A stretch of DNA of 64,000 nt from Nitrospirota bacterium (GTDB lineage Bacteria > Nitrospirota > UBA9217), in NCBI GenBank assembly GCA_023229435.1, contig JALNZF010000014.1:14738-78737 (forward strand). Direction: 5' to 3'. Below the pieces are notes generated by a model, which had not been told where the DNA came from, ran no database searches, and worked only from the letters and a program-made list of their open reading frames with translations. Both the position numbers and the translations under genes were made by a program. Below are positions 53,006 through 62,088 of the stretch, one piece after another. Positions within the stretch are counted from its first letter, which is position 1. Each line of letters opens with the position of its first letter.

Positions 53006-53785
53006 CTAGGATTTGATGTGTATTCTTTCTATGAAATTCGCCTTTCCCGTTTTTCCGTCTATATCGATGACGACCGCGCAGAGATGCACCGGCCCTTTGG
53101 GGATCTCGAACCGGTGCGGGGTCTGGGTGAGGAACCGCTTGATGGCCTGCTCCTTCTTCACCCCGATAACCGAGTCCGTGGGCCCGGTCATGCCCGCATC
53201 GGTAATGAAAGCCGTCCCGCCCGGGAGGACCCGTTCGTCGGCTGTCTGAACATGGGTATGGGTCCCGATCACCGCGCTCGCCTTGCCGTCCAAATGCCAG
53301 GCGAGGGCGATCTTCTCGGACGTTGCCTCGGCGTGAAAATCGATGATTACGACCGGCGTTTCTTTTTTCAGCTTCTCGATCTCCTGTTCGGCAACGCGGA
53401 ACGGGTCTTCCAGGTTCGACATGAAGACCCTCCCTTCCAGGTTCAGGACCGCGGCCTTGCCCGCGTTCTCGGTCGAGATGATCACACTGCCGTATCCGGA
53501 ATTGCCTTCGGGATAGTTTGCCGGCCTGATGAGCCGGTCCTGTTTTGCAAGATAGGGTTCGATCTCCTTCTTGTCCCAAACGTGGTTGCCCGACGTCAGC
53601 ACGTCGATGCCGAGAAAGAACAATTCATCGGCGATCTCGGCCGTGATCCCGAATCCGCCCGCCGAGTTCTCGCCGTTCGCGATCACGAGATCGGGACGGT
53701 GAGTGTCCCTGAGTCCCCGCAATTGCGCGCGCACCATCTTCCTGCCCGGCTCGCCGATGATGTCACCGATAAAGAGTATTTTCAC
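53006..53785 (-). CDS. ymdB: YmdB-family metallophosphoesterase
   Basis: A 259-residue calcineurin-like phosphoesterase of the TIGR00282 group. The metal-site motifs are MKILFIGDIIGEPGR, IANGENSAGG, SGNHVWDKKE and IGTHTHVQTAD. Bacillus YmdB hydrolyses 2',3'-cyclic AMP and affects biofilm and motility decisions. As in many genomes it lies directly downstream of rny, suggesting a link to RNA turnover. Confidence 0.93.
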   Translation of the reverse strand: MKILFIGDIIGEPGRKMVRAQLRGLRDTHRPDLVIANGENSAGGFGITAEIADELFFLGIDVLTSGNHVWDKKEIEPYLAKQDRLIRPANYPEGNSGYGSVIISTENAGKAAVLNLEGRVFMSNLEDPFRVAEQEIEKLKKETPVVIIDFHAEATSEKIALAWHLDGKASAVIGTHTHVQTADERVLPGGTAFITDAGMTGPTDSVIGVKKEQAIKRFLTQTPHRFEIPKGPVHLCAVVIDIDGKTGKANFIERIHIKS

Positions 53786-53903
53786 CTTACATATCCTTGT
53801 AGAACTGCCTACGCTGTTGCGCCCTGCATGATCAGTGCGGAGTTCGGAGTGCGGAGTTTCGAGTAATCATTCCGCACTCGCCACTCTGCATTCCGCACTG
53901 AAG

Positions 53904-55460
53904 TTATTTGGCATACTCCACATACCTGCTCTCGCGGACCACGGTGACCTTGATCTGGCCGGGATAGGACATCTCGGTCTCGATCTTTTTGGCAATGTCG
54001 CGCGAAAGCTGGGCAGAATGGGCATCGGAAAGATCTTCCGGTTTGACAATGATGCGGATCTCCCGGCCTGCCTGGATAGCGTAGGATTTCTCGACGCCTT
54101 TAAAGGAGTTCGCCGCGGTCTCAAGCTGCTCAAGCCGCTTGAGGTAGCTCTCGAGCGTCTCACGCCGCACACCCGGCCTTCCCGCCGAGAGCGCGTCCGC
54201 GGCCGCGACCAGAACGGACTCCACGCAGTTCGGTTCCCCGTCTCCGTGGTGGGTCATGATCGCATTGATCACCTTGGGGTTCTCACCGTACTTCTTGGCC
54301 AGGTCCCCACCGATCTGGGGATGGGTCCCTTCCACCTCGTGGTCAACAGCCTTGCCCAGGTCATGCAGCAGACCGGCGCGGCGAGCCAGTTTCTGGTCCA
54401 CACCGCACTCCGCGGCCATGACGCCCGCGAAATAGGCGACCTCACGCGAATGCATCAGCACGTTCTGGCCATAGCTCGTCCGGAACCTGAGCCTTCCGAG
54501 CAGTTTGATGATCTCGGGGTGAATATTATGGAGGCCGAGATCAAAGGCGGCTTTTTCGCCTTCCTCCTTCATGGTGATGTCGAGGTCTTTCCTTACCTTC
54601 TCGGCGATCTCCTCGATACGGGCAGGATGGATGCGTCCATCATGGATCAAACGCTCGATCGTAAGCTTCGCGATCTCTCTCCGAAGCGGATCATAGCACG
54701 ACAGGATCACCGCTTCCGGAGTATCGTCGATGATCAGGTCGATGCCCGTCGCCGCCTCGAGTGCCCTGATGTTCCTGCCCTCGCGCCCGATGATCCTGCC
54801 TTTCATTTCATCATTGGGAAGATTGACCACGGAGACCGTGGCCTCCGCTACATAGTCGCTGGCATACCGCTGGATGGCCAGGCTCATGATGTTCTTCGAC
54901 TTCTTGTCCGCCTCTTCCTTGGCCTCGTCCTCGATCCGCTTGATGGTCTTGGCCGCCTCATACTTGGCCTCGTCTTCCATGGCGACCATAAGCTGGCGCT
55001 TGGCCTCCTCGGCGGTCATGTTCGCGATTTTTTCGAGCATCAGCCGCTGCTCCTGGATCCCCTTCTCGAAGCGCTCTTCCTTTTCCTGCGCGATCTTCTC
55101 CTTCGCCGTCAGTTCCTTCTCACGCCGTGCTGCCTCGGATTCCCGTTTTTCAATAAGGTCGGTCTTCTTGTCAAGACTCTCTTCCTTCTGAGTGAGCCGC
55201 CGCTCCTGGTTCTGGATCTCCTGGCGCTTTTCCCGGGTCTCCTTCTCGAACTCAGACCGCGCCTGATAGAATTTGTCCTTGGACTCGAGCACCGCCTCCT
55301 TGCGCTTGGTCTCCGCCTCACGCTCGGCATTGGCAATGATCCTCGCCGCTTCCGTTTCAGCCTCCTTGATCTTGCCCGCGGCTGACTTTCCCTTGATCAG
55401 CAGGCCCGCACCCAATCCCACGGCAAGCCCTATAATCAACACCACAATATACTCAATCAT
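53904..55460 (-). CDS. rny: Ribonuclease Y
   Basis: 518 residues. An N-terminal membrane anchor (about 3-22, YIVVLIIGLAVGLGAGLLI), a long coiled coil (about 30-200), a KH domain (GRIIGREGRNIRALEAATGIDLIIDD) and an HD domain (HSREVAYFAGVMA, HDLGKAVDHEVEG, HHGDGEP) are all present. It is the main membrane-bound endoribonuclease starting mRNA decay in many bacteria. It overlaps rarA by 8 bases, and ymdB follows, in the usual rny-ymdB order. Confidence 0.96.
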   Translation of the reverse strand: MIEYIVVLIIGLAVGLGAGLLIKGKSAAGKIKEAETEAARIIANAEREAETKRKEAVLESKDKFYQARSEFEKETREKRQEIQNQERRLTQKEESLDKKTDLIEKRESEAARREKELTAKEKIAQEKEERFEKGIQEQRLMLEKIANMTAEEAKRQLMVAMEDEAKYEAAKTIKRIEDEAKEEADKKSKNIMSLAIQRYASDYVAEATVSVVNLPNDEMKGRIIGREGRNIRALEAATGIDLIIDDTPEAVILSCYDPLRREIAKLTIERLIHDGRIHPARIEEIAEKVRKDLDITMKEEGEKAAFDLGLHNIHPEIIKLLGRLRFRTSYGQNVLMHSREVAYFAGVMAAECGVDQKLARRAGLLHDLGKAVDHEVEGTHPQIGGDLAKKYGENPKVINAIMTHHGDGEPNCVESVLVAAADALSAGRPGVRRETLESYLKRLEQLETAANSFKGVEKSYAIQAGREIRIIVKPEDLSDAHSAQLSRDIAKKIETEMSYPGQIKVTVVRESRYVEYAK

Positions 55461-56799
55461 GCTCTTTCTCCTCCATGGATCTCTTTCTCAGCCCGGCAAG
55501 GCGTTCCTTGATCCTTTTTTCTTCGCCTTGCTCCGAGGGCCGGTAATACTCCCGCTTTTGCGGGAGGTAGTCCTGGGCCGTATAATGGCCCGGAAAATCA
55601 TGCGGATATTTGTAGCCCTTGCCCCTGCCGAGACGGCCCGCTCCTTTGTATTGAGCGTCCTTCAGATGGTCCGGTACCGGCATGAGCTGCCCTTCTTCAA
55701 TGTCCCTCATCGCCTCTTTGATGCCGAGGTACGACGCGTTGCTCTTCGGCGCGGAGGCAACATACACAGCCGCCTGCGCGAGCGGCAGCGCGCCCTCAGG
55801 CATGCCGATGCGCTCGACTGCCTGGTATGCGGAAACGGCCACAAAGAGCGCGCGCGGATCCGCGTTCCCGACGTCCTCGCTCGCGGCGATCACGATCCTG
55901 CGCGCGATGAACAACGGGTCCTCGCCGGCATGGATCATCTTTGCCATCCAATAGAGCGTCGCATCAGGATCGCTCCCGCGCATGCTTTTAATGAATGCGG
56001 AGATCGTGTCGTAATGCTCGTCTTCATCGTAGACCAGCGCCTTCTTCTGAATGGACTCCTCTGCCGTATGAAGATCATAGAGGATGGCGCCGTCAGGACC
56101 CGGGACGGTCGAGAGGACGCCGAGTTCAAGGGCATTCAGCGCACGCCGCGCATCGCCGTTGGATTGAGCAATTATGAGGCCGAGGGCATCCGGCGTCAGG
56201 GTCACGGCCAGATTCCCGAATCCCCGGTCTTTATCGGCAAGCGCTCGAAGGATGAGCGACTTAAGGTCTTCATGGCTGAGCGGTTTGAACTCAACGATCT
56301 GCGAGCGTGAGGAAAGCGCTGGAATAATGGCAAAGAAGGGATTCTGCGTCGAGGCGCCGATAAGCGTTATATTCCCCCGCTCTACATCGGGCAGGAGCGC
56401 ATCCTGCTGTACCCGTGTAAAGCGGTGGATCTCATCGATAAACAGGAGGGTCCTTGCGTCGCTGTGCGCTCGTTCCTGCATCGCCTCATGCGTCACCTTC
56501 CGGATATCGGCTACTCCGGCGGTAACAGCATTGAGCGAGACAAAGTGTGCGCTGCTTCGCTCCGCGATCAGGTGCGCAAGCGCGGTCTTACCCACGCCCG
56601 GCGGGCCATACAGAATGAGCGACATGAACCGATCCGTCTCGATGGCCCTGCGAAGGAGCTTACCCGTACCCAGAATATGCTCCTGGCCCGCGAATTCCGA
56701 CAGGTTACGGGGACGCATTCTCCACGCCAGGGGCGGAAGAGAGGGCTCGACAGACAGTGACTCAGCCTGCGAATGTTTATTGAGATTTTTAAGACCCAA
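55453..56799 (-). CDS. rarA: Replication-associated recombination protein RarA (MgsA)
   Basis: A 448-residue AAA+ ATPase. It has LAWRMRPRNLSEFAGQEHILG, Walker A YGPPGVGKTALAHL, Walker B LLFIDEIHRFTRVQQDALLP, a sensor stretch IGASTQNPFFAI and the C-terminal tetramerisation domain ending near YPHDFPGHYTAQDYLPQ. RarA acts at stalled replication forks. The end overlaps rny by 8 bases, tying the two genes together. Length is normal. Confidence 0.94.
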   Translation of the reverse strand: MGLKNLNKHSQAESLSVEPSLPPLAWRMRPRNLSEFAGQEHILGTGKLLRRAIETDRFMSLILYGPPGVGKTALAHLIAERSSAHFVSLNAVTAGVADIRKVTHEAMQERAHSDARTLLFIDEIHRFTRVQQDALLPDVERGNITLIGASTQNPFFAIIPALSSRSQIVEFKPLSHEDLKSLILRALADKDRGFGNLAVTLTPDALGLIIAQSNGDARRALNALELGVLSTVPGPDGAILYDLHTAEESIQKKALVYDEDEHYDTISAFIKSMRGSDPDATLYWMAKMIHAGEDPLFIARRIVIAASEDVGNADPRALFVAVSAYQAVERIGMPEGALPLAQAAVYVASAPKSNASYLGIKEAMRDIEEGQLMPVPDHLKDAQYKGAGRLGRGKGYKYPHDFPGHYTAQDYLPQKREYYRPSEQGEEKRIKERLAGLRKRSMEEKEHD

Positions 56800-57239
56800 C
56801 GTTCTTAACTGCGGAAGGGCTCAGACGGGACCTGTAATAGTGAGGGGGCCGGATTGAACCAGATCAGGATAACAGAGGACCGGGGGTTTGAAAGGATACC
56901 CGGAAAGCTGCTGATTTTCCAGGAGATTGCGCAAAACAGATCTGGTGAACAGTCTTGGCGCGCACTATCTCCGGAACGTGTGGCCCCGGTGTTTCCTCTC
57001 GGTGGATATATGTATGCATGAAAATCCCCATAGTCTCGTTATGTTACCGTGCTGGTAAAAATCAATCTGGTCGCGGAACTGAGAAACACTCTTTTTTGAA
57101 GGTTCGTGTCGTCCAAATGCCTCAGTGAACCGCTGTTTCTTGAACACTATCACAAGCGCCGGAGCCTGAACTTTCCGCTCCTTTCGAATCAGCGCTGATT
57201 ACACATTAGTTATGAGTATGAAACCGTTTTTATCGAACT
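56800..57239. other. Intergenic region downstream of 6S RNA, no gene supported
   Basis: A mixed-composition gap between the 6S RNA gene and rarA. The only open frame (62 codons at 56965-57153, minus) lacks a ribosome-binding site and a recognisable family. The rarA promoter is expected here but no strong pair was identified. Confidence 0.4.
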
Positions 57240-57435
57240 ATTTGAAATCCCCCGCTTTTGCCGTGTGGACAAACTTGGTTCCTGGTATTAACCAGGTGGG
57301 CGCTGTGTAGAAAAGTTCAGGCTTCCCAGTCCTATCTGGGCATGCACACCCTTTTCAGGAACGGCTCCCGTAATTTTTTTTTCACGAGGAACAAGTTACA
57401 TCATCACGGGCAAAGCAGGGGACACTTTTTATTTC
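57240..57435 (-). ncRNA. ssrS: 6S RNA (ssrS)
   Basis: On the minus strand the transcript begins near 57433. The closing stem pairs GTCCCCTGCTTTGCCCGTG (57423-57405) with CACGGCAAAAGCGGGGGAT (57265-57247). The conserved core GTGTGCATGCCCAG, a CCCAG/CTGGG hairpin, and GGAAGCCTGAAC follow the 6S pattern. The CCTGG/CCAGG hairpin on the 3' side (57296-57281) is also typical. Size is about 190 nt against 184 in E. coli. The gene lies downstream of zapA, the same order as in gammaproteobacteria. 6S RNA binds sigma70 RNA polymerase as an open-promoter mimic. Ends are approximate. Confidence 0.88.
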
Positions 57436-57441
57436 TACTAG

Positions 57442-57470
57442 TATATACCAGAACCAGCTGAAAATGGCAA
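57442..57470 (-). promoter_or_regulatory. Predicted sigma70 promoter of 6S RNA
   Basis: On the minus strand TTGCCA (57470-57465), a 17-base spacer and TATATA (57447-57442), placing the start near 57435, ten or so bases before the closing stem. Confidence 0.7.
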
Positions 57471-57598
57471 GGGGAAAATAGAAGGCGCTCTGTCATTGGG
57501 GAGGGTTAAATTTATTGTATTTCAACCTGATACGTAAGGATACTGAATATTTCTCTCGCAACAGACACTCGGAACAAACAATGTTTTGCAGCGGTTTC

Positions 57599-57871
57599 TC
57601 AGAGGTTTTCGGTAATATCGAGCAGACGACCGGCGGCGTTCTCAGATGTTTTTTCCAGGATCCCATATCGCTCGCGCAAACGGTAAAGTTCATCGGTAAT
57701 CGTAAGCGCCATCAGGATTGCCACCCGGTGAGGATCGACCGTTCCGGTGCCTTTCTGTATTTCCTTCATCTTAGCATCAATGAACGCAGCCAGTTCGCGG
57801 ATATAGGCGGGATCATCCTTGCCCTTGATGCTGTACACCTGACCGAATATCTCGACCTGCACGCGTTCCAT
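57599..57871 (-). CDS. zapA: Cell division protein ZapA
   Basis: A 90-residue protein (MERVQVEIFGQVYSIKGKDDPAYIRELAAFIDAKM) with the ZapA-type N-terminal beta domain and a C-terminal coiled coil (ILMALTITDELYRLRERYGILEK). ZapA crosslinks FtsZ filaments at the division septum. I take the second Met (57871) as start. ftsY lies 66 bases upstream and the 6S RNA gene downstream. Confidence 0.9.
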   Translation of the reverse strand: MERVQVEIFGQVYSIKGKDDPAYIRELAAFIDAKMKEIQKGTGTVDPHRVAILMALTITDELYRLRERYGILEKTSENAAGRLLDITENL

Positions 57872-57937
57872 AGGTTCTCCGTTGAACCGCATAGAGCAGA
57901 GCGCAAAGGGTTAAACTCTATGCTCTATGCTCCCTGT

Positions 57938-58843
57938 TCACAAAAGCGCATCCACGAACTCCCTCGGATCAAAGCTCCTCAGGTCTTCAATTGCCTCACC
58001 GATACCCACAAACTTCACCGGGATCGAAAGCTCCTTATAAATCGCGAAGACGATACCGCCCTTGGCTGTGCCGTCGAGCTTCGTGAGCACGATGCCGGTG
58101 ATGCCCACTGTCTCATGAAACATCTTTGCCTGCACCAGCGCGTTCTGGCCCGTATTCCCGTCGAGGACGAGCAGGGTTTCATGCGGTGCGCCCGGCAGTT
58201 CGCGTGACAGAATGCGGCGCACCTTTTTGAGCTCTTCCATAAGGTTCGATTTCGTGTGCAGCCTGCCGGCCGTATCCACGATGAGCACATCCACGGCCCG
58301 GGCCTTTGCCGCCGAAACGGCATCGAATACCACAGCACTGGGATCGGCGCCTTCCTTATGTTTGATCACCGGTATTCCCGCGCGCTCCCCCCAGATCGAA
58401 AGCTGTTCCGAGGCCGCTGCGCGGAAGGTATCTCCCGCTGCAAGCATAACCTTCTTCCCCTCTGCCTGGAGCCGGCTCGCCAGTTTGCCGATGGTCGTGG
58501 TCTTGCCCGTACCGTTCACACCAACAACGAGCACCGCCGACGGAGACGCGGTAAGGGAAAATACCGGCGACGGGGATGAAATGATCTCAAACAGAATTTG
58601 CCTGAGCCTGTCCTTCACCTGCGCGGGAGAGGACAGCTCATTGCGCTTGAACCGTTCCTTCAGGTCCTTGAGCGCGAGCGAAGCAGTTGCGACGCCGACA
58701 TCCGACGCGATAAGCGCCTCCTCAAGTTCATCGAGGAACGCTTCGTCGATCTTCTCACCGAGGATCAGAGAACCGACCTTATCCGCAAAGTTCTTTCTGG
58801 TCTTTGCCAGCCCATCACGCAGACTGCGGAGAACACCGAACAT
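57938..58843 (-). CDS. ftsY: Signal recognition particle receptor FtsY
   Basis: A 301-residue SRP GTPase. The NG domain has GVNGTGKTTTIGKLA (G1), DTFRAAASEQL (insertion box), DTAGRLHTKSNLMEEL (G3) and TKLDGTAKGG (G4). It lacks the long acidic A domain of E. coli FtsY, as in most other phyla, and begins with the helical N domain MFGVLRSLRDGLAKTRKNF. It docks ribosome-SRP complexes to the membrane translocon. The start at 58843 is preferred. Confidence 0.95.
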   Translation of the reverse strand: MFGVLRSLRDGLAKTRKNFADKVGSLILGEKIDEAFLDELEEALIASDVGVATASLALKDLKERFKRNELSSPAQVKDRLRQILFEIISSPSPVFSLTASPSAVLVVGVNGTGKTTTIGKLASRLQAEGKKVMLAAGDTFRAAASEQLSIWGERAGIPVIKHKEGADPSAVVFDAVSAAKARAVDVLIVDTAGRLHTKSNLMEELKKVRRILSRELPGAPHETLLVLDGNTGQNALVQAKMFHETVGITGIVLTKLDGTAKGGIVFAIYKELSIPVKFVGIGEAIEDLRSFDPREFVDALL

Positions 58844-58983
58844 GGAATACCTCAAATGAATTGGAAATTGGAAACTGAAAATTGGAAATTTGAGATTGAT
58901 AAAAAGACTACGACCAGTTCCTATTAATTTACAATTTCCAATTTACACTCTTCACTTTCCAATTCGACATACGCAGAATGTCG

Positions 58984-60039
58984 TTATATATCCAGCGGCA
59001 ATTTCCCGGACACATCCGACCCCCCGCTGGAGACCGCCTTTTTGCCCTTGTGCCTCTTTTCTTCAACGTCTTCTGCCCCATCCGCCGGAGTGGAATAGCT
59101 CGACTGCCGGTAAAGATACCGGTCATGCATTTTACTATAGTTTGTCCATGCCCCCTCGGCCACATTCTCTTTTTTGATCGTTGCCTGGAAGTTGTTGATC
59201 TTGGCCTCGAGGTCATCCAGGTAATTGATGATGATCGCTTCCTGGATCTTGGGCCTCTTGGGAGAGCCAAACTCGTATTCTCCATGATGCGAGAGCATGA
59301 TATGCTTCAGCAGCAGAGTCAGTTCGGCAGGGAACGACGGGATCGCGCTTACCTTCTCAACGATCATCTCGTACCCCAAAGAGATGTGACCGATGAGCCG
59401 CCCTTCGGTCGTATACTCGATCGATTTTCTGACCGCAAGTTCTTTCACCTTGCCGATGTCGTGCAGGAATGCGCCCACGGTCAGCAGGTCCAGGTCAACT
59501 GAGGGAAAGTGCTTTGCCACATCGCGAGCAAGCGCAACAAGCTCAACGATGTGCTCAAGCAACCCACCAATATAATTGTGATGGAGTGTCTTTGCGGCAG
59601 GCGTTCTTTTGAACAGTGTCATAAAGGAAGGATCGTCAAGAAAGGCATTCATGAGTTGCCGGAGATAACCGTTGGAGAGGGCCGCTGCAACGGTCCGCAG
59701 CTCCTGTACCATTTCATCGATGTTCCGCGGCGACGTTTCGAGAAAGTTTGCGACGTCCACCCTGGAGTCATCAACCTTTTCGAGCGTCTTCAACTTGACC
59801 TGCATCGAGCCCTGATATACCGACGCCATCCCCTTGACGCGGACAAAATCCTCCCGCTCGAACCTCCCGGAAATTTCTTCGGCATTGTCCCACAGCCTGC
59901 CATCGATCTCGCCGGTCTTGTCCGCCAGCTTCAGCGACAGATAGATCACGCCGTTCTTTGCCGTCGAGATCTGTTTCGAGGTAACGAGGTAGATGTCCTC
60001 AACCCAGTCGCCTTCTTTTAACGTCGCTATGGTCTGCAT
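58984..60039 (-). CDS. YhaM-like 3'-5' exoribonuclease (OB + HD domains)
   Basis: A 351-residue protein. An N-terminal OB-fold (about 1-95, WVEDIYLVTSKQISTAKNG...KLADKTGEIDGRLWD) is followed by an HD domain with HHNYIGGLLEHIVEL, AFLHDIGKVKELAV and LSHHGEYEFGSPKRP. This is the YhaM/CBF1 architecture, a metal-dependent 3'-5' exoribonuclease. The C-terminal 50 residues are charged and disordered. AAGGGG lies five bases before the ATG at 60039. With rny and ymdB nearby, the window carries three RNA or nucleotide hydrolases. Confidence 0.87.
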   Translation of the reverse strand: MQTIATLKEGDWVEDIYLVTSKQISTAKNGVIYLSLKLADKTGEIDGRLWDNAEEISGRFEREDFVRVKGMASVYQGSMQVKLKTLEKVDDSRVDVANFLETSPRNIDEMVQELRTVAAALSNGYLRQLMNAFLDDPSFMTLFKRTPAAKTLHHNYIGGLLEHIVELVALARDVAKHFPSVDLDLLTVGAFLHDIGKVKELAVRKSIEYTTEGRLIGHISLGYEMIVEKVSAIPSFPAELTLLLKHIMLSHHGEYEFGSPKRPKIQEAIIINYLDDLEAKINNFQATIKKENVAEGAWTNYSKMHDRYLYRQSSYSTPADGAEDVEEKRHKGKKAVSSGGSDVSGKLPLDI

Positions 60040-60126
60040 CAAAGCCCCTTCCGTCGCAGGTCCTGGATAATTCAAGCGTTTTGATAATAAACCATCATCA
60101 CCGCTTTGTCAAAGCGTGATTTCCGA

Positions 60127-60369
60127 TTATTTCTTCCTCACGTAGACACGATATTCTTCTCCGTCCCTGGCAAGGCCGAGATACTCATTCCCCGTCATCC
60201 GGCACCACACAGGCATGTCTTTTTCAATGCCCTCGTCGTCGGACTGAACTTCAAGAACCTGGCCCTGCTTCATCTCTTTGATCCTGACCGATGTCTTGAG
60301 GATCGGCATGGGACAGGAAAGGCCGACACAGTCCAGTATTTCATCGGGTTTGATGTCCTTTACGTCCAT
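60127..60369 (-). CDS. tusA: TusA-family sulfurtransferase
   Basis: An 80-residue protein with the motif LDCVGLSCPMPILKTS, whose Cys in CPMP carries the persulfide. The rest (QVLEVQSDDEGIEKDMPVW and NEYLGLARDG) fits the two-layer TusA fold. It relays sulfur from a cysteine desulfurase; iscS and iscU lie just upstream in the same direction, so it may take sulfur from there. Confidence 0.9.
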   Translation of the reverse strand: MDVKDIKPDEILDCVGLSCPMPILKTSVRIKEMKQGQVLEVQSDDEGIEKDMPVWCRMTGNEYLGLARDGEEYRVYVRKK

Positions 60370-60463
60370 AGATACATCCTGCCAGACGCGGATTTACTCG
60401 GATGCACACAGATTAACTCTGGTATTTCATTCCGCACTCCGCACTCCGCATTCCGCAATTGAA

Positions 60464-60892
60464 TCACTCCATCTCGTGTTCATGTCCTGCGTCAGCGGAT
60501 ATCTTCACCGGCGAAGGTTTGCCCTGTTTCTTGTAATAGTCATCGAGCGCGGACCTCAGCGCCTCCTCGGCCAGCACCGAGCAGTGCATCTTTACCTTCG
60601 GCAGGCCGCCGAGCGCTTCGGCAACGGCCGCATTGGATATTTTGAGCGCCTCGTCGATGGTCTTTCCCTTCACCAGATCCGTCACCATGCTGCTGGTGGC
60701 GATTGCCGCGCCGCACCCGAAGGTTTTGAACTTGGCGTCCGTGATGATATTGTTCTCCACCTTGATGTAAAGACGCATCACGTCGCCGCACACCGGGTTC
60801 CCCACGGTGCCGACGCCGTCCGCGTTCTCGATCTCGCCCACGTTATGCGGCTGGGCGAAATGCTCCATCACTTTTGAGCTGTACTGTTCCAT
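60464..60892 (-). CDS. iscU: Fe-S cluster scaffold IscU
   Basis: A 142-residue scaffold. The three cluster cysteines are present with their contexts: GNPVCGDVM (with the Asp), FKTFGCGAAIATSS and KMHCSVLAEEAL (with the His before the Cys). [2Fe-2S] clusters are built here from iron and the sulfur of IscS. The C-terminal tail is His/Glu rich (AGHEHEME). It starts 10 bases after the iscS stop codon. hscA, hscB and fdx genes are absent, so this is a minimal ISC set. Confidence 0.95.
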   Translation of the reverse strand: MEQYSSKVMEHFAQPHNVGEIENADGVGTVGNPVCGDVMRLYIKVENNIITDAKFKTFGCGAAIATSSMVTDLVKGKTIDEALKISNAAVAEALGGLPKVKMHCSVLAEEALRSALDDYYKKQGKPSPVKISADAGHEHEME

Positions 60893-60902
60893 GGTGTCCT
60901 CC

Positions 60903-62087
60903 TCATTTTCCTTTTTCTTTTTTTAACATATCCTCATAGAGCGGAGACATCTCCCGCAGGCGCTGTACAATGGGAGGAAGGGTCTCTATCACATAATCGA
61001 TATCTTCCGTGGTGTTCCCCATCCCGAGCGACATCAGCAGCGTCCCGTTCGCCACAGCAGCGTCCGTGCCGATACAGGTGAGCACATGGGACGACTTGAG
61101 CGACCGCGAGGTGCATGCCGATCCGCTCGAGACCGAGATCCCCTGCATATTCAGGAACAGGAGCATGGACTCGCCTTCCACATACCACAATGAAATATTC
61201 AGGTTGTTCGGCAGCCTTTTCACGGGATGGCCGTTGATCACCAGGTGTTCGATCTTTTCACTGAGGCCCTTCTGGAGCCGGTCCCTGAGCGGGGTAAGGT
61301 AATTCATCCGGTTGGCGACCTCTGCTGCCGCAAGTTCCGAAGCCTTGCCCAGACCCACGATGGCAGGCACATTCTCGGTGCCCGCACGCCTCCCGTCCTC
61401 CTGAATGCCCCCTTCGATCAGCGGTTTGATCCTGACTCCCTTGCGCACAAAGAGCCCGGCCGCTCCCTTGGGGCCATAGAACTGGTGGCCTGAGAAAGAA
61501 AGAGCATCCACGCCCAGTGTCCCGACCTCCACCGGGATCCATCCTGTGGTCGCGACCGCGTCGGTATGGAGCAGTACGCCCCGTTCCCGGGTGATCCTGC
61601 CTATCTCTTCGATCGGTTCTATGGTTCCGATTTCGTTGTTCGCGTGCATGATCGATACGAGAATGGTCTCCTTGGTGATCGCCTTGGCGACATCATCGGG
61701 GCTTACGATCCCCTGTTTGTCCGTCGGCAGATAGGTGACCGTGAAGCCGGATTTCTCGAGCGTCTTCACCGGATGAAGGATGGAAAAATGTTCTATTTGC
61801 GATACGATAATATGTTTGCCCTTCTGGCTGTTTGCCTGGGCCAGACCTTTGATCGCAAAATTGTTCGACTCGGCGCCGCTGGCGGTAAAGAATATTTCAT
61901 CGGCCCTGGCCCCGATGAGCGTTCCCGTTTTGGCCCTCGCCTCTTCGACGGCATTCTTTGCCTCCCGCCCGACATCATGCAAATTGGATGGATTGCCGAA
62001 CTTTACCGAAAAATAGGGGAGCATGGCCTCCAGGACTTTCGGATGAACCGGCGTTGTGGCCGCGTGGTCTAGATAAACGTTTCTCAT
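60903..62087 (-). CDS. iscS: IscS/NifS-like cysteine desulfurase homologue with altered PLP site
   Basis: A 394-residue class V aminotransferase fold with N-terminal YLDHAATTPVHP, His100 (IEHFSILH), Asp176 and the active-site loop SSGSACTSRSL (Cys325), which would carry the persulfide. The segment that normally reads SGHK, with the PLP-binding Lys, here reads SGHQFYGPKG, so Gln202 replaces it. The Gln that stacks by the PLP ring (DATQ in E. coli) is Ala179. The Archaeoglobus fulgidus IscS also lacks this Lys and has been studied as a cluster ligand donor. The gene lies between iscR and iscU, so a role in Fe-S assembly is near certain, but normal desulfurase chemistry is in doubt. Confidence 0.9.
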   Translation of the reverse strand: MRNVYLDHAATTPVHPKVLEAMLPYFSVKFGNPSNLHDVGREAKNAVEEARAKTGTLIGARADEIFFTASGAESNNFAIKGLAQANSQKGKHIIVSQIEHFSILHPVKTLEKSGFTVTYLPTDKQGIVSPDDVAKAITKETILVSIMHANNEIGTIEPIEEIGRITRERGVLLHTDAVATTGWIPVEVGTLGVDALSFSGHQFYGPKGAAGLFVRKGVRIKPLIEGGIQEDGRRAGTENVPAIVGLGKASELAAAEVANRMNYLTPLRDRLQKGLSEKIEHLVINGHPVKRLPNNLNISLWYVEGESMLLFLNMQGISVSSGSACTSRSLKSSHVLTCIGTDAAVANGTLLMSLGMGNTTEDIDYVIETLPPIVQRLREMSPLYEDMLKKEKGK

Positions 62088-62088
62088 A

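Noticed and set aside
51768..53579. 603-codon version of XseA
   Set aside because: The N-terminal 197 codons are antisense-frame shadow of ymdB, rich in Arg and Gly, and not homologous to XseA.
56965..57153. 62-codon frame downstream of 6S RNA
   Set aside because: No ribosome-binding site, no recognisable family and biased composition; not supported as a gene.
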